A stretch of DNA of 64,000 bases, taken from positions 62,001 through 126,000 of the forward strand of contig CAWJLG010000010.1 of the NCBI GenBank assembly GCA_963843595.1, given 5' to 3'. Of the stretch, positions 19,907 to 27,951 are shown one piece after another. The notes under the pieces were generated by a model, which had not been told where the DNA came from, did not search any database, and saw only the letters and a list, made by a program, of their open reading frames with translations. The position numbers were made by a program, and so were the translations under genes. Numbering within the stretch: position 1 is the first letter of the stretch; the number at the start of each line of letters is the position of its first letter. The stretch is from CAIWHR01 sp963843595 (GTDB lineage Bacteria > Pseudomonadota > Gammaproteobacteria > Burkholderiales > Casimicrobiaceae).

Positions 19907-20255
19907 AACGACTCCAGCTGTTAACTTGATTCCACCAATCTATGCGTCGCGGAAAAATCCTCGTTCAATGGGTGCTCGCGTAAAAAATCCGTAAGGAAGA
20001 GCGTCGACCTCCGTCGGAAACGGCCCTCGCAGGCGTAAGTGCGACCGGATGCCGCAGCGAAGCGGCTTCCGCTTGCCGGCGGTGTCAGGCGCGGTTGAGT
20101 GAGCGCGAAATTGTCGCTCGGTCGCGGTCGATCCGGACGAAATGCGTCTTTACGACTTCTTTATGAGCGATGCACCAGACCTGACACTACGTTTATACGT
20201 GGCGCATTACGCTTGTCGCATGAACCTACTAGCGCTCGGCGCTCAGGATTCGACA
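19907..20255. promoter_or_regulatory. Divergent promoter region between kdp and the ptsN-like genes
   Basis: 349 bases without a confident gene. On the minus strand TTGAAC and CATAGAT stand 18 bases apart (about 19945-19975), a possible sigma70 promoter for the kdp side. The region is less GC-rich than its neighbours. A 6-bp inverted repeat (AAGCGG ctt CCGCTT) lies near 20054-20068. A plus-strand frame is open from 20142 but its first 38 codons do not resemble IIANtr proteins. KdpE sites would be expected here but I cannot identify one. Confidence 0.4.
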
Positions 20256-20786
20256 ATGCTGAACCCCACGTACGCGACACCGTCCGGCACGACGCCGCGT
20301 CGCCGCGGCGCAACCGCAGGCGCGTCGTCGAATGCCATCGCGTCGATACTGACTGCGGACGACGTTCTTCTCGGGCTCGATGTTTCGAGCAAGCACTGCG
20401 CGTTCGCGGAGATCGCCCGGTTCGTCGGCGCGCGGCATGGGCTGCCCGTCGCCGACGTGCTTGCGGGCCTCGACGAACGCGAGGAGCTGGGATCTACGGC
20501 CATTGGGCTGGGAGTCGCGATACCGCACGCGCGGGTGCGGACGCTCACGCAACCGATCGCGGCATTCGTTCGTCTGAAATGGGCGATCCCGTTCGACGCC
20601 CCGGACGGCAAACCGGTCACCGACGTGCTGGCTCTGCTGGTACCGTATCACGCCAACGACGCGCATCTGCTGCTTCTCGCACAAGTTGCCGAAATGTTCT
20701 GCGACAAGGCATTTCGCGAGAGCTTGCGCAGCTGCGACCAGACCACCGAGGTGCAATCGGTGTTCGCCCGGTGGCGGCAAGCGTGA
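20256..20786 (+). CDS. PtsN-like IIANtr domain protein (first copy)
   Basis: 176 aa. PTS EIIA-type domain of the nitrogen branch: ILTADDVLLGLDVSSK, REELGSTAIGLGVAIPHARV with the phospho-acceptor His, and a DKAFRESLR end. In enteric bacteria unphosphorylated PtsN stimulates KdpD and restrains TrkA. The longer frame opens at 20142, but the ATG at 20256 has an AGGA at the right distance and gives the usual short leader. It faces the kdp cluster and is followed 26 bases later by a second, diverged copy. A link to potassium control is inferred from location and the known enteric role. Confidence 0.85.
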   Translation: MLNPTYATPSGTTPRRRGATAGASSNAIASILTADDVLLGLDVSSKHCAFAEIARFVGARHGLPVADVLAGLDEREELGSTAIGLGVAIPHARVRTLTQPIAAFVRLKWAIPFDAPDGKPVTDVLALLVPYHANDAHLLLLAQVAEMFCDKAFRESLRSCDQTTEVQSVFARWRQA

Positions 20787-20812
20787 TCACGCCTTCGGCT
20801 TTGGGGGTACGC

Positions 20813-21453
20813 ATGGATACGATGATGCAATGGCTGTGCCCGCAGGAGATGGAACTGGGTCTCGACGTTCGCAGCAGGCGGGAGGCGCTGCAAGCGGTCA
20901 GCGCGATGATCGAACGCTCGCAGGGGCTGAGTGCCCCCGTGGTCTTCCGAGCGTTGTGGCGCCGGGAAATGGCGGCGTCAACCGGCGTCGGAGAGGGCTT
21001 TGCCATCCCGCATGCGCGGATCGCCGGTATCACCGAGCCGGTGACGGTCTACGTGCGCACGAAGACTCCGGTGCGCTTTGCCGCGCCGGATGGCAAGCCC
21101 GTGTCGGAGCTCTACGTCATTCTCGTTCCCGCGGCGACGGCGACGGCGACGGCGCCGAGGCCGAGCACCTGCGCTTGCTGGCGCTCGTCGCAGAAGCGTT
21201 TTCGGATCGCGAGTTCCGCTCGCGCATGGCGGCCGCGTCGGACTCGCGTGACATACGGTCTGCATTTGCGCGATGGATCCGTGGCACACATGCCGGCGCG
21301 ACCGGAGGGTGGTCACCGCAGCCGTCCGTTCGAACGTGCGGACAGGCGGCGAGCAGACCTAATGCGATCGCGCCGACGCGTGCTCGGCGATCAGCGTCCG
21401 GAGCAGCGATACGCGATGGGCCGCGACTTCGCCGCGCGCGACGGCCTCGCTGA
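20813..21453 (+). pseudogene. PtsN-like IIANtr domain protein (second copy), frameshifted
   Basis: Starts at the ATG at 20813 behind a GGGGG ribosome site. The IIANtr pattern is clear: MELGLDVRSRREAL, a GVGEGFAIPHARI segment with the phospho-acceptor His, and PDGKPVSELYVILVP. Then a -1 shift near 21131-21136, next to three GGCGAC units, moves the domain to another frame (AEHLRLLALVAEAFSDREF, IRSAFARWIRG). After the shift the frame stays open to 21453, overlapping the 3' end of rsgA, so the true C-terminus is uncertain. The two copies are clearly paralogous but diverged. Loss of the last quarter of the domain would probably inactivate it. Confidence 0.75.
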
Positions 21454-22309
21454 TCGCGCAGCCGGGCTCGCGGTCGTGCCGGCAGTCGCGGAAGCGACAG
21501 TGGCCGAGGAGCGGACGCAGTTCGACGAACGCGTGCTCGAGCGAATCCGGCGACAGATGGGCGAGCCCGAACGTCTTCATGCCGGGCGAATCGACGACCC
21601 AGCCGCCTTCCGCATCGTCCGGCAGGGGGTAGAGCGTCGAGTGCGTTGTCGTGTGGCGGCCGGTGCCGAGTGCCGACGAGACCTCGGCGGTCTTCGCCTC
21701 GAACTGTGGAGCGACCGCATTGAGAATCGTCGACTTGCCCATGCCCGACTGGCCGATGAGCACCGAGCGCTGGCCCGCGAGCCACGGCCGCAGCGAACTG
21801 ACGTCGCCCTTCGCGGACAGCGGGACGATCGCATAGCCGAGGGCGGCATAGGGCGCAAGACGGCGGAGCAGCGCATCGAACCCGGGCAGATCGGCCTTGT
21901 TCGCGATGAGCACGAACCGGCAGCCGTGCGCCTCGGCGGCCACGATCCAGCGCGCAAGCAGTTCCTCGTCGATCGAGAGATCGGGTGCGACCACGCCGAC
22001 GATCTGGGTGACGTTTGCGGCGATCAGCTTTTCCCTGAAGCCGTCGGAACGATGGAACAGCGTGGACCGCGGAAGCACTTCCTCGATCGAGCCTCCACCC
22101 GCCATTCGTGCAACGCGCACACGATCGCCGCAGGCAAGCACCGTCGAGCGCCCCTTGAGCATGCAGCTCAGCATTTCGCCGTCGTCGAGCCGCACGGCGA
22201 AATGCCGGCGATGACTGGCCAGGACCAGGCCCTCGCGCAACGGCCCGGCGATCGTGGTGTGCGGGTGACCCTGCCGGGCAGCGCGGCTCACGCGAACGTC
22301 GGCCAACAC
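21359..22309 (-). CDS. rsgA: RsgA, ribosome small-subunit-dependent GTPase A
   Basis: 316 aa. Circularly permuted GTPase of 30S maturation: N-terminal OB fold (EGLVLASHRRHFAV), G4 NKAD, G1 GQSGMGKST, G3 DSPG, and a zinc finger built on C-x4-C-x-H-x5-C (HCRFRDCRHDREPGC). The start is a GTG at 22309, five bases after the pterin dehydratase stop. RsgA acts in the cytoplasm on the assembling small subunit. Its order with pterin dehydratase, M48 protease and orn recalls a common betaproteobacterial cluster. Confidence 0.95.
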   Translation of the reverse strand: MLADVRVSRAARQGHPHTTIAGPLREGLVLASHRRHFAVRLDDGEMLSCMLKGRSTVLACGDRVRVARMAGGGSIEEVLPRSTLFHRSDGFREKLIAANVTQIVGVVAPDLSIDEELLARWIVAAEAHGCRFVLIANKADLPGFDALLRRLAPYAALGYAIVPLSAKGDVSSLRPWLAGQRSVLIGQSGMGKSTILNAVAPQFEAKTAEVSSALGTGRHTTTHSTLYPLPDDAEGGWVVDSPGMKTFGLAHLSPDSLEHAFVELRPLLGHCRFRDCRHDREPGCAISEAVARGEVAAHRVSLLRTLIAEHASARSH

Positions 22310-22313
22310 CGCT

Positions 22314-22676
22314 TCATGCGGACGTTCCTGCCGTCAATCGTTCGACCTGTGCGGCGCAGATGCAATCGTTCTGCGTGACGCCTCCGGCGTCGTGCGTCGA
22401 CCAGGCGACGACGCAGCGGTTGTAGTGGACGCCGAGGTCCGGGTGGTGATCCTGCCGATGCGCTATCCACGCGATCGCGTTCACGAAAGCGAGCGTCTCG
22501 TAGTAGTTGCCGAAACGGTAGGTCTTCTCGATGCGGCCGGCGACGAGCGACCAGTCCGGAAGCAGGGCGAGATGACGCCGGAGATCGTCGCCGGTGAGCT
22601 GCGGCGCACCGTTCCGGCAGCGCTGCGCGGCCAACGCATCGAGCGACGCAGCGACGGCGTGCGAGGCCGGATTCAC
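22314..22676 (-). CDS. 4a-hydroxytetrahydrobiopterin dehydratase (pterin carbinolamine dehydratase)
   Basis: 120 aa from a GTG start that overlaps the cytochrome stop as GTGA. Motifs are KTYRFGNYYETLAFVNAIAW and the active-site HHPDLGVHYNRCVV with the paired histidines. It recycles the oxidised pterin cofactor, normally for phenylalanine hydroxylase, which is not in the window. Such enzymes also occur without the hydroxylase and may serve other pterin enzymes. The stop is 4 bases before rsgA. Confidence 0.9.
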   Translation of the reverse strand: MNPASHAVAASLDALAAQRCRNGAPQLTGDDLRRHLALLPDWSLVAGRIEKTYRFGNYYETLAFVNAIAWIAHRQDHHPDLGVHYNRCVVAWSTHDAGGVTQNDCICAAQVERLTAGTSA

Positions 22677-22999
22677 GGCTTGAACTTGTAATACGTGAGA
22701 TCGAGGTAGAGCGCGATGTGCTCCTCGTCCTCGGGAAAGAGCCCCGCGCCCAGCTGCGAATTGCAGTAGGCGACCTGGGCCTTCAGTTGCGCCGGCGTGT
22801 TCACGCGTCGATCCGGGCGCAGGTAGATCCGGGCCGGATCGCCGTCGAAGCGCTTGGCATGGCACGCCGCGCAGTCCTTGTCGTGCAGGGCCTTTCCGGC
22901 CGCCGCCGCCTTGGCCCTGTCCGGTTGCTGTCCGAATGCGGCGGGCGCGACGATCGCGATGCCGACCAGCGCGACCAGCGAAAGGACGTGTGTGCGCAT
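22673..22999 (-). CDS. Small periplasmic cytochrome c
   Basis: 108 aa. Signal peptide at residues 1-23 (cleavage after AFG), then one haem-c site CAACH at about residues 43-47. The rest (GLFPEDEEHIALYLDLTYYKFKP) is typical of small single-haem proteins of this genomic position in betaproteobacteria. It should carry electrons in the periplasm, with unknown partners. It overlaps the pterin dehydratase start by four bases and follows the M48 gene by 15. Confidence 0.85.
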   Translation of the reverse strand: MRTHVLSLVALVGIAIVAPAAFGQQPDRAKAAAAGKALHDKDCAACHAKRFDGDPARIYLRPDRRVNTPAQLKAQVAYCNSQLGAGLFPEDEEHIALYLDLTYYKFKP

Positions 23000-23014
23000 G
23001 AAGCCTCCCTGTGC

Positions 23015-24278
23015 TCAGCCGGCAGTCGGCGCGGCGCGCAGCCGTGCGATGCGCACCGCCGCCGGCGGATGTGAATCGTAGAATGCCGAGTGCAATGGAT
23101 CCGGCGTCAGCGTCGACGCGTTGTCCTCGTAGAGCTTCACCAGCGCCTGCACGAGCGCGACTGCCGACGCCTGTTCGGCCGCGAACGCGTCGGCCTCGAA
23201 TTCGTGACGGCGCGAATACAGCGACGCCAGCGGCCCGAACACGAAGGTGAAGACCGGCAGGGTCAGGAAGAACAGGATCAGCGCGACGCCCGGCCGCTCC
23301 GGCGTCGGCGGGACGCCGAGGCCTTCGTAGAACCACGGCGAGGCCATGAGCCAGGCGAGGAGCGCGAGGAACACGAGCGACACCGCCGCCATCCAGGCGA
23401 TCCGCTTGATCACGTGCCGGCGCTTGTAGTGGCCGAGTTCGTGCGCGAGCACGGCCTCGATCTCGTCCGGCGCCAGCCGCTCGAGCAGCGTGTCGAAGAA
23501 CACGATGCGCCGCGCACGCCCGAAGCCGGTGAAGAAGGCGTTGCCATGGCTCGAGCGGCGCGAGCCGTCCATCACGTACAGCCCGCGAGCGGCGAAGCCG
23601 CAGCGCGCGAGCAGCGCCTCGATCCGTTCGCGGGCCGCCCCGGCCGGCAGCGGCGCGAACTTGTTGAACAGCGGGGCGATGACGGTCGGATACAGCGCCA
23701 GCACCAGGAACTGGAAGACGATCCAGACGGCCCAGGTCCATAGCCACCACAGGGGACCTGCCGCGCGCATCAGCCACAGCACGAGCGCCGCCAGGGGCAG
23801 GCCGAGCGCCGCGCCGATCAGCACGCCTTTGACGACGTCGGCGATCCAGAGGCGCAGCGTCATCTTGTTGAAGCCGAACCGGTCTTCGATGACGAACGTC
23901 TGCCAATACGAGAACGGCAGGCCGACGAGTCCGGAAATCACGCCGATCGCGACGATCAGCGCGAGATCCTGGGCGAGCGGGCCGCCGGGGACCGCGGCGG
24001 TCCAGGCGACGAGCACGGCAAGTCCGCCGCCGAGGGTCAGGGCGAGCAGCACCGCGCCGTCGACGAGGGTTTCGATCACGCCGAATCTGCGTACGGGTCA
24101 CCGTGTAGTCGGCGGCCTTCTGGTGCGCGGCGAGTCCGATCCGGTCGGCGAACGCCGCGGGCACGGCGCCGCGATGGGCCGACACGTGCGCCGCGTGGCG
24201 TCGCGCGAGCCACAGGCGCAATGACAGCGTGACGGCGAGCGCGGCGAGAAAGACGGCGGTGAAGGTCGAGGCGGTCAC
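23015..24278 (-). pseudogene. M48 (Ste24-like) membrane metalloprotease, one frameshift
   Basis: The frame begins at the ATG at 24278 (MTASTFTAVFLAALAVTLSL) and runs to HQKAADYTVTRT, then a +1 base at about 24089 shifts it to RFGVIETLVD and on to the end. Without that base the protein has 420 aa, the family length. The zinc site HELGH and the distal Glu (RRHEFEADAF) are in the intact second part, as are several membrane helices. Ste24-type proteases clean up membrane proteins. From 23015 to 24079 alone an internal start could give 354 aa lacking the first helix. Confidence 0.85.
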
Positions 24279-24340
24279 GCGTCGGGGCGGGCGTGGAGGC
24301 GGTGTGCGAGAATGTGCGGCCCATTCTACGTGAATTCAAC

Positions 24341-24886
24341 ATGCCTCAAGACCCCGGCCGCCTGATCTGGATCGACATGGAAATGACGGGCCTGAAACCC
24401 GACACCGACCGGATCATCGAGGTCGCCCTCGTGGTCACCGACGGCGACCTCAACACGGTGGCCGAGGCGCCGGTTTGGGTGGTCCACCAGACCGACGCCG
24501 CGCTCGACGCGATGGATGCCTGGAATCAGGGCACGCACGGACGCTCGGGGCTCATCGACAAGGTGAAGGCGTCCACGGCCGACGAAGCCGCGGTCGAGGG
24601 GGAGGCGCTCGCGTTCCTGCGCGAGTACGTGCCCGCGAAAGCCTCGCCGATGTGCGGCAATTCGATCTGCCAGGATCGCCGGTTCCTCGCCCGCTGGATG
24701 CCGGCGCTCGAGGACTGGTTCCACTACCGGAACCTCGACGTGTCGACGCTGAAGGAGCTCTGCCGGCGCTGGAAGCCGGAGCTGATGAAGGGCATCCCCA
24801 AGGAAGGCAAGCACGAGGCGCTCGCCGACGTCTACGAATCGATCGCCGAGCTGCGCTACTACCGGGAGCAGTTCATTCGCAGTTGA
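24341..24886 (+). CDS. orn: Oligoribonuclease
   Basis: 181 aa DEDDh 3'-5' exonuclease that degrades 2-5 nt RNAs and pGpG, closing c-di-GMP turnover. Motifs: WIDMEMTGLKPDTDRIIE (first Asp and Glu), NSICQDRRFL (second Asp) and the final HEALADVYES (His and Asp). An in-frame extension to 24293 is rejected because homology starts at MPQD. Divergent from the M48 gene by about 60 bases. Confidence 0.95.
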   Translation: MPQDPGRLIWIDMEMTGLKPDTDRIIEVALVVTDGDLNTVAEAPVWVVHQTDAALDAMDAWNQGTHGRSGLIDKVKASTADEAAVEGEALAFLREYVPAKASPMCGNSICQDRRFLARWMPALEDWFHYRNLDVSTLKELCRRWKPELMKGIPKEGKHEALADVYESIAELRYYREQFIRS

Positions 24887-24929
24887 GCGCGGCGGCGAGG
24901 AAGCCTCACCGCATTGCGCCCGGTGGCCG

Positions 24930-25823
24930 TCAGCCGCGGGTCAAGACGGCATTGCGCGCGCGCATCGCCTGACGTGCCACGCCGACGAATTCGTCGACCG
25001 CGCGCCGGTAGTCGTCCAGGCCGACGCCGCCGTAGTTGCTGTGCGAGGCGCCGTCGATCATCAGCAGGCGCTTCGGTTCCGGCGCCGCGGCATACAGGCG
25101 CTGGCTCATCGCCGACGGCACGATCCGGTCGGCGGTGCCGTGGACGAACAATGCGGGCATTCTGAGCTCGCGTGCGCGCGCCAGCGCGTCGAAGCGCTGG
25201 CTCAGCAGGAGGCTCGCCGGCAGGAAGCTCTCGGCGACGACATCGGCGAGCGTCGTGAAACCCGAGTCCGCGATCACGCCGGCGGCGGCGTCGGTCGACG
25301 CGGCCAGATCGAGCGCCACGGCGGCGCCGAGCGAGTGGCCGTAGATGAAGCGCTGTTCGGCCCGCGGCTCGCGGCGCATCACCTCGTCCCACGCGGCGCG
25401 AGCGTCGGCGTAGACCTTCGCCTCCGACGGAAGATCGCCGTCGGAGGCGCCGAAGCCACGATAGTCGATCGCAAGCACGTTGAAGCCCAGCTCGTGCCAG
25501 CGCGCGATCCGGAACACGTTGTTGCCGAGGCTCCAGCGCACGCCGTGCAGGTAGAGCACCGTGGGTCGGTCGGCGCCGCGGGCGGGGACCCACCAGGCAT
25601 GGACGCGCTCGTCGCCAGGCTCGTCCTGCCGCGGCACGTGCAGCCACACGTCATCGAAGGCGAGCCCGACACTCGCGGGGGTGCGTGCATCGTCGCGCAC
25701 CGCGCGGAACACGAGCTCGCGCTCCTTGACCTCGAGGTATACGCAGCCGGCGCTGCCGGTGATGATGATCGCCAGCAAAGCGATGGCGGTGGTCCGGCCC
25801 ATCCGTAGCATGCGGGCGGTCAT
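24930..25823 (-). CDS. Alpha/beta hydrolase, membrane- or lipid-anchored
   Basis: 297 aa. The N-terminal hydrophobic stretch (TAIALLAIIITGSAGC) could be a signal anchor or a weak lipobox ending at Cys27. The fold has LYLHGVRWSLGNN for the oxyanion region, nucleophile GHSLGAA, acid in HGTADRIVP and the His in DGASHSNYGG. It resembles the BEM46/ABHD13-like hydrolases of unknown substrate. A possible 45-codon ORF ends 1 base before its start on the same strand. Confidence 0.85.
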   Translation of the reverse strand: MTARMLRMGRTTAIALLAIIITGSAGCVYLEVKERELVFRAVRDDARTPASVGLAFDDVWLHVPRQDEPGDERVHAWWVPARGADRPTVLYLHGVRWSLGNNVFRIARWHELGFNVLAIDYRGFGASDGDLPSEAKVYADARAAWDEVMRREPRAEQRFIYGHSLGAAVALDLAASTDAAAGVIADSGFTTLADVVAESFLPASLLLSQRFDALARARELRMPALFVHGTADRIVPSAMSQRLYAAAPEPKRLLMIDGASHSNYGGVGLDDYRRAVDEFVGVARQAMRARNAVLTRG

Positions 25824-25824
25824 C

Positions 25825-25962
25825 TCACCACCCCATCTGGCGCAGGAACGCGGTTTCGCGCGTGTGCGCGTGCGCCGCCGCCATCACCGCGTCCAGAGCG
25901 GCGCTCGCGGCATGCAGCAGTCTGGCGGGACCGCCCCGGGCGGTCGAGGTATTGCGCAACAT
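25825..25962 (-). CDS. Possible 45-aa leader ORF before the hydrolase
   Basis: Starts at 25962 and stops one base before the hydrolase start, which would couple translation. The product is rich in Ala and Arg, with AASAALDAVMAAAHAHTRET in the middle, and ends QMGW. The ribosome site is weak (GAGG about 12 bases before). It lies just downstream of a hairpin plus T-run on the same strand, so a leader-peptide role is possible but unproved. No family recognised. Confidence 0.25.
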   Translation of the reverse strand: MLRNTSTARGGPARLLHAASAALDAVMAAAHAHTRETAFLRQMGW

Positions 25963-25981
25963 GGGCAGCGGATCCTCGGGC

Positions 25982-26016
25982 AAAAAACACCCCGGCCGGG
26001 CGGTCGCGGCCGGGGT
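25982..26016 (-). terminator. Intrinsic-terminator-like hairpin in the hydrolase leader
   Basis: On the minus strand a 9-bp stem (ACCCCGGCC paired with GGCCGGGGT; plus coordinates 25989-25997 and 26008-26016) is followed after two bases by six Ts (25982-25987). No minus-strand gene lies close upstream, so it may act inside the leader of the hydrolase transcript as an attenuator, or end antisense transcription from the IS region. Confidence 0.5.
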
Positions 26017-26085
26017 CGTCGAGCGTATCCGACCGCGGCCGGGCCTGTCCGGTTCCCAAGCAATGGCCGTGCCCAACGTGGTTCG

Positions 26086-26125
26086 GGCGCGCGCAACGAC
26101 GTGTTTTCGCGTCGTTGTGCGCGCC
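26086..26125. repeat. Long near-perfect inverted repeat upstream of the NUDIX gene
   Basis: GGCGCGCGCAACGACG at 26086-26101 pairs with the segment ending at 26125 (CGTCGTTGTGCGCGCC) over 16 positions with one G-T wobble, around a loop of about eight bases (TGTTTTCG). It ends 25 bases before the NUDIX start. There is no T-run on either side, so it is not a standard terminator. It could be a regulator site or a messenger 5' structure. Confidence 0.55.
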
Positions 26126-26150
26126 GGCGGGGCGGCCGCATAATCCACGG

Positions 26151-26717
26151 ATGCGATATTGCAGCACCTGCGGCAGCGACCGCATCGAGCTACGGGTCCC
26201 GGCGGGCGACCACCTGCCGCGTTTCGTGTGCGCCGCGTGCGGGGCGATCCATTACCAGAATCCCAAGGTCGTCGTCGGCTGCCTGCCCGAATGGGACGAC
26301 CGGGTACTGCTGTGCAGGCGCGCGATCGAGCCGCGGCACGGACTGTGGACGCTGCCGGCCGGCTTCCTCGAGAACGGCGAGACTGTCATCGCCGGCGCGG
26401 CCCGCGAGACGCTCGAGGAGGCGGGAGCCCGGGTCGAGATCGGCGCGTTGTACACGATGATCAGCCTGCCGCACATCAGCCAGATCTACATGATGTTCCG
26501 GGCGCGGCTCGTCGATCTCGACTACCGCGCGGGGCCCGAGAGCCTCGAGGTCCGGCTCTTCCGCGAGGAGGAGATCCCGTGGGAGGACCTCGCGTTCCGG
26601 ACCATCGGCCGGACGCTGCGCAACTATTTTCTCGACCGCAAGCACGGCGCGTTTCCGACGCGGCTGAGCGTCATCGAACGCCGCACGGCGCGGCCGGACC
26701 TCGTCGGCGCCGGTTGA
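26151..26717 (+). CDS. NUDIX hydrolase with N-terminal zinc ribbon
   Basis: 188 aa. Residues 3-35 carry a four-cysteine ribbon (CSTCGSD...CAACGA). The NUDIX box starts at GFLENGETVIAGAARETLEE and reads on as AG, with the REx2EE metal-binding core intact. The architecture is that of the NudC-like zinc-ribbon NUDIX proteins, which often act on NADH, FAD or related dinucleotides. It stands between two strong inverted repeats upstream and the IS110 element 50-265 bases downstream. The substrate is not predictable. Confidence 0.9.
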   Translation: MRYCSTCGSDRIELRVPAGDHLPRFVCAACGAIHYQNPKVVVGCLPEWDDRVLLCRRAIEPRHGLWTLPAGFLENGETVIAGAARETLEEAGARVEIGALYTMISLPHISQIYMMFRARLVDLDYRAGPESLEVRLFREEEIPWEDLAFRTIGRTLRNYFLDRKHGAFPTRLSVIERRTARPDLVGAG

Positions 26718-26770
26718 GCGCGCTGACGCCGCCCGCGACCTCCCGAATCGGCAGTCGCCGCCCTTGTATG

Positions 26771-26982
26771 TTTAATCCAGACCGGCGCGGTAAAGTCTGA
26801 TCGCCGTTGTGGTGACCGGACCGGACCGTGCAGCCTGGTACGCCCTTGGGTCGGCGAGCGTGCTCGCATGCCCGTCTCTGAGTCGATTGCGCACGGGCCC
26901 CGTGCTGGTCTTCCTGATGCCCGAACGGTTAGTCGAGCGGCTTGGCGCCGGCTCGCATGCACAAGGAAGGGATACGAAGACC
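26771..26982 (+). ncRNA. Candidate IS110 bridge RNA region
   Basis: Non-coding left part of the element, directly before the transposase ATG. It can form several short stems: GCGAG/CTCGC at 26854-26867 extended by GGG/CCC across a small internal loop, GCACG/CGTGC at 26891-26905, and GAGC/GCTC at about 26935-26954. The 10-mer GCTCGCATGC occurs twice (26862-26871 and 26951-26960). Known IS110 bridge RNAs are transcribed from this position and carry target- and donor-binding loops. Assignment of loops was not possible by eye. Confidence 0.45.
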
Positions 26983-27951
26983 ATGTCTGGATCATCCGTG
27001 ATGGTAGGTATCGACGTCGCTAGCGCGCACGTCGATGTGGCGGCGATCGGCGCCGCGCTTCCGGCCGCGCTCAGTCACGTCGGCAACGATGCCGATGGAC
27101 ACAGCGCCTTGGCCGACGGGCTGGCGCGCCTTAAGCCTGAACTGGTGCTGATGGAAGCAACCGGCGGCTACGAGGCGGCGCTGGCGTGCGCGCTGCAAGC
27201 GGCCGGGCTTCGGTTGGCCGTGGTCAATCCACGCATGGCGCGCGACTTCGCCCGCGCCATGCAGCGGCTGGCCAAGACCGACCGCATCGATGCTGCGACC
27301 TTGGCGGAGTTCGCCGGCGTACTGGCGCGCAGGCCCGACTGCGAGCGGTTCATCCGTCCCCTGAGCGAGCCCGAACAGCAGGACCTGGCCGCCCTGGTGA
27401 CACGCCGCCGCCAGTTGGTGTCCATGCAGCTCGCCGAACGCCAGCGGCTGCGGCTGGCGCGGCCCGTGGCGCGACCCAGCATCGAGGCCCTGCTCGAGGC
27501 GATCGCGCGCCAACTCGATGACGTCGAGGCCGAGATGGCGCGCCACGTCGAGCAGCACCACGCCCAGATGGCCAGGCTGCTGCAAAGTGTGGCCGGCATC
27601 GGCCGGGTCGCTGCCGCCACCCTGATCGCGGAACTTCCCGAGCTGGGACGGCTGAATCGCCGCCAGATCTGCGCGCTGGTGGGTGTGGCACCCTATGCCA
27701 ACGATTCCGGGGCCAGCCGCGGCCGAAGGCGCATCGTCGGCGGGCGCTTTGAAGTGCGCCGAGCGCTGTACATGGCCACCCTGACCGCAACGCGTCACAA
27801 CGCCGCGATCCGCGCGTTCTACGAGCGCCTGGTGGCCGCCGGCAAGCTCAAGAAGGTGGCCTTGATCGCTTGCATGCGCAAGCTGGTCACCCACCTCAAT
27901 GCGATCACCCGCGACTACTTGCACGCTCAAGATCGCTCCTCTATCGCTTGA
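26983..27951 (+). CDS. IS110-family transposase
   Basis: 322 aa from the ATG at 26983, preceded by AAGGAAGG. The RuvC-like DEDD half has GIDVASAHVDVA (first Asp), LMEATGGYE (Glu) and AKTDRIDAATLAEF (two Asp). The C-terminal Transposase_20 half has AGIGRVAAATLIAELPELG and the serine region VAPYANDSGASRGRR, followed by GGRFEVRRALYMATL. All expected catalytic residues are visible and the frame is intact, so the enzyme may be active. A longer open frame begins at 26809 but covers the putative RNA region. Confidence 0.93.
   Translation: MSGSSVMVGIDVASAHVDVAAIGAALPAALSHVGNDADGHSALADGLARLKPELVLMEATGGYEAALACALQAAGLRLAVVNPRMARDFARAMQRLAKTDRIDAATLAEFAGVLARRPDCERFIRPLSEPEQQDLAALVTRRRQLVSMQLAERQRLRLARPVARPSIEALLEAIARQLDDVEAEMARHVEQHHAQMARLLQSVAGIGRVAAATLIAELPELGRLNRRQICALVGVAPYANDSGASRGRRRIVGGRFEVRRALYMATLTATRHNAAIRAFYERLVAAGKLKKVALIACMRKLVTHLNAITRDYLHAQDRSSIA

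Noticed and set aside
21120..21160. Phase variation by the GGCGAC repeat
   Set aside because: The unit is six bases, so copy-number change keeps the frame; only a single-base loss explains the shift.
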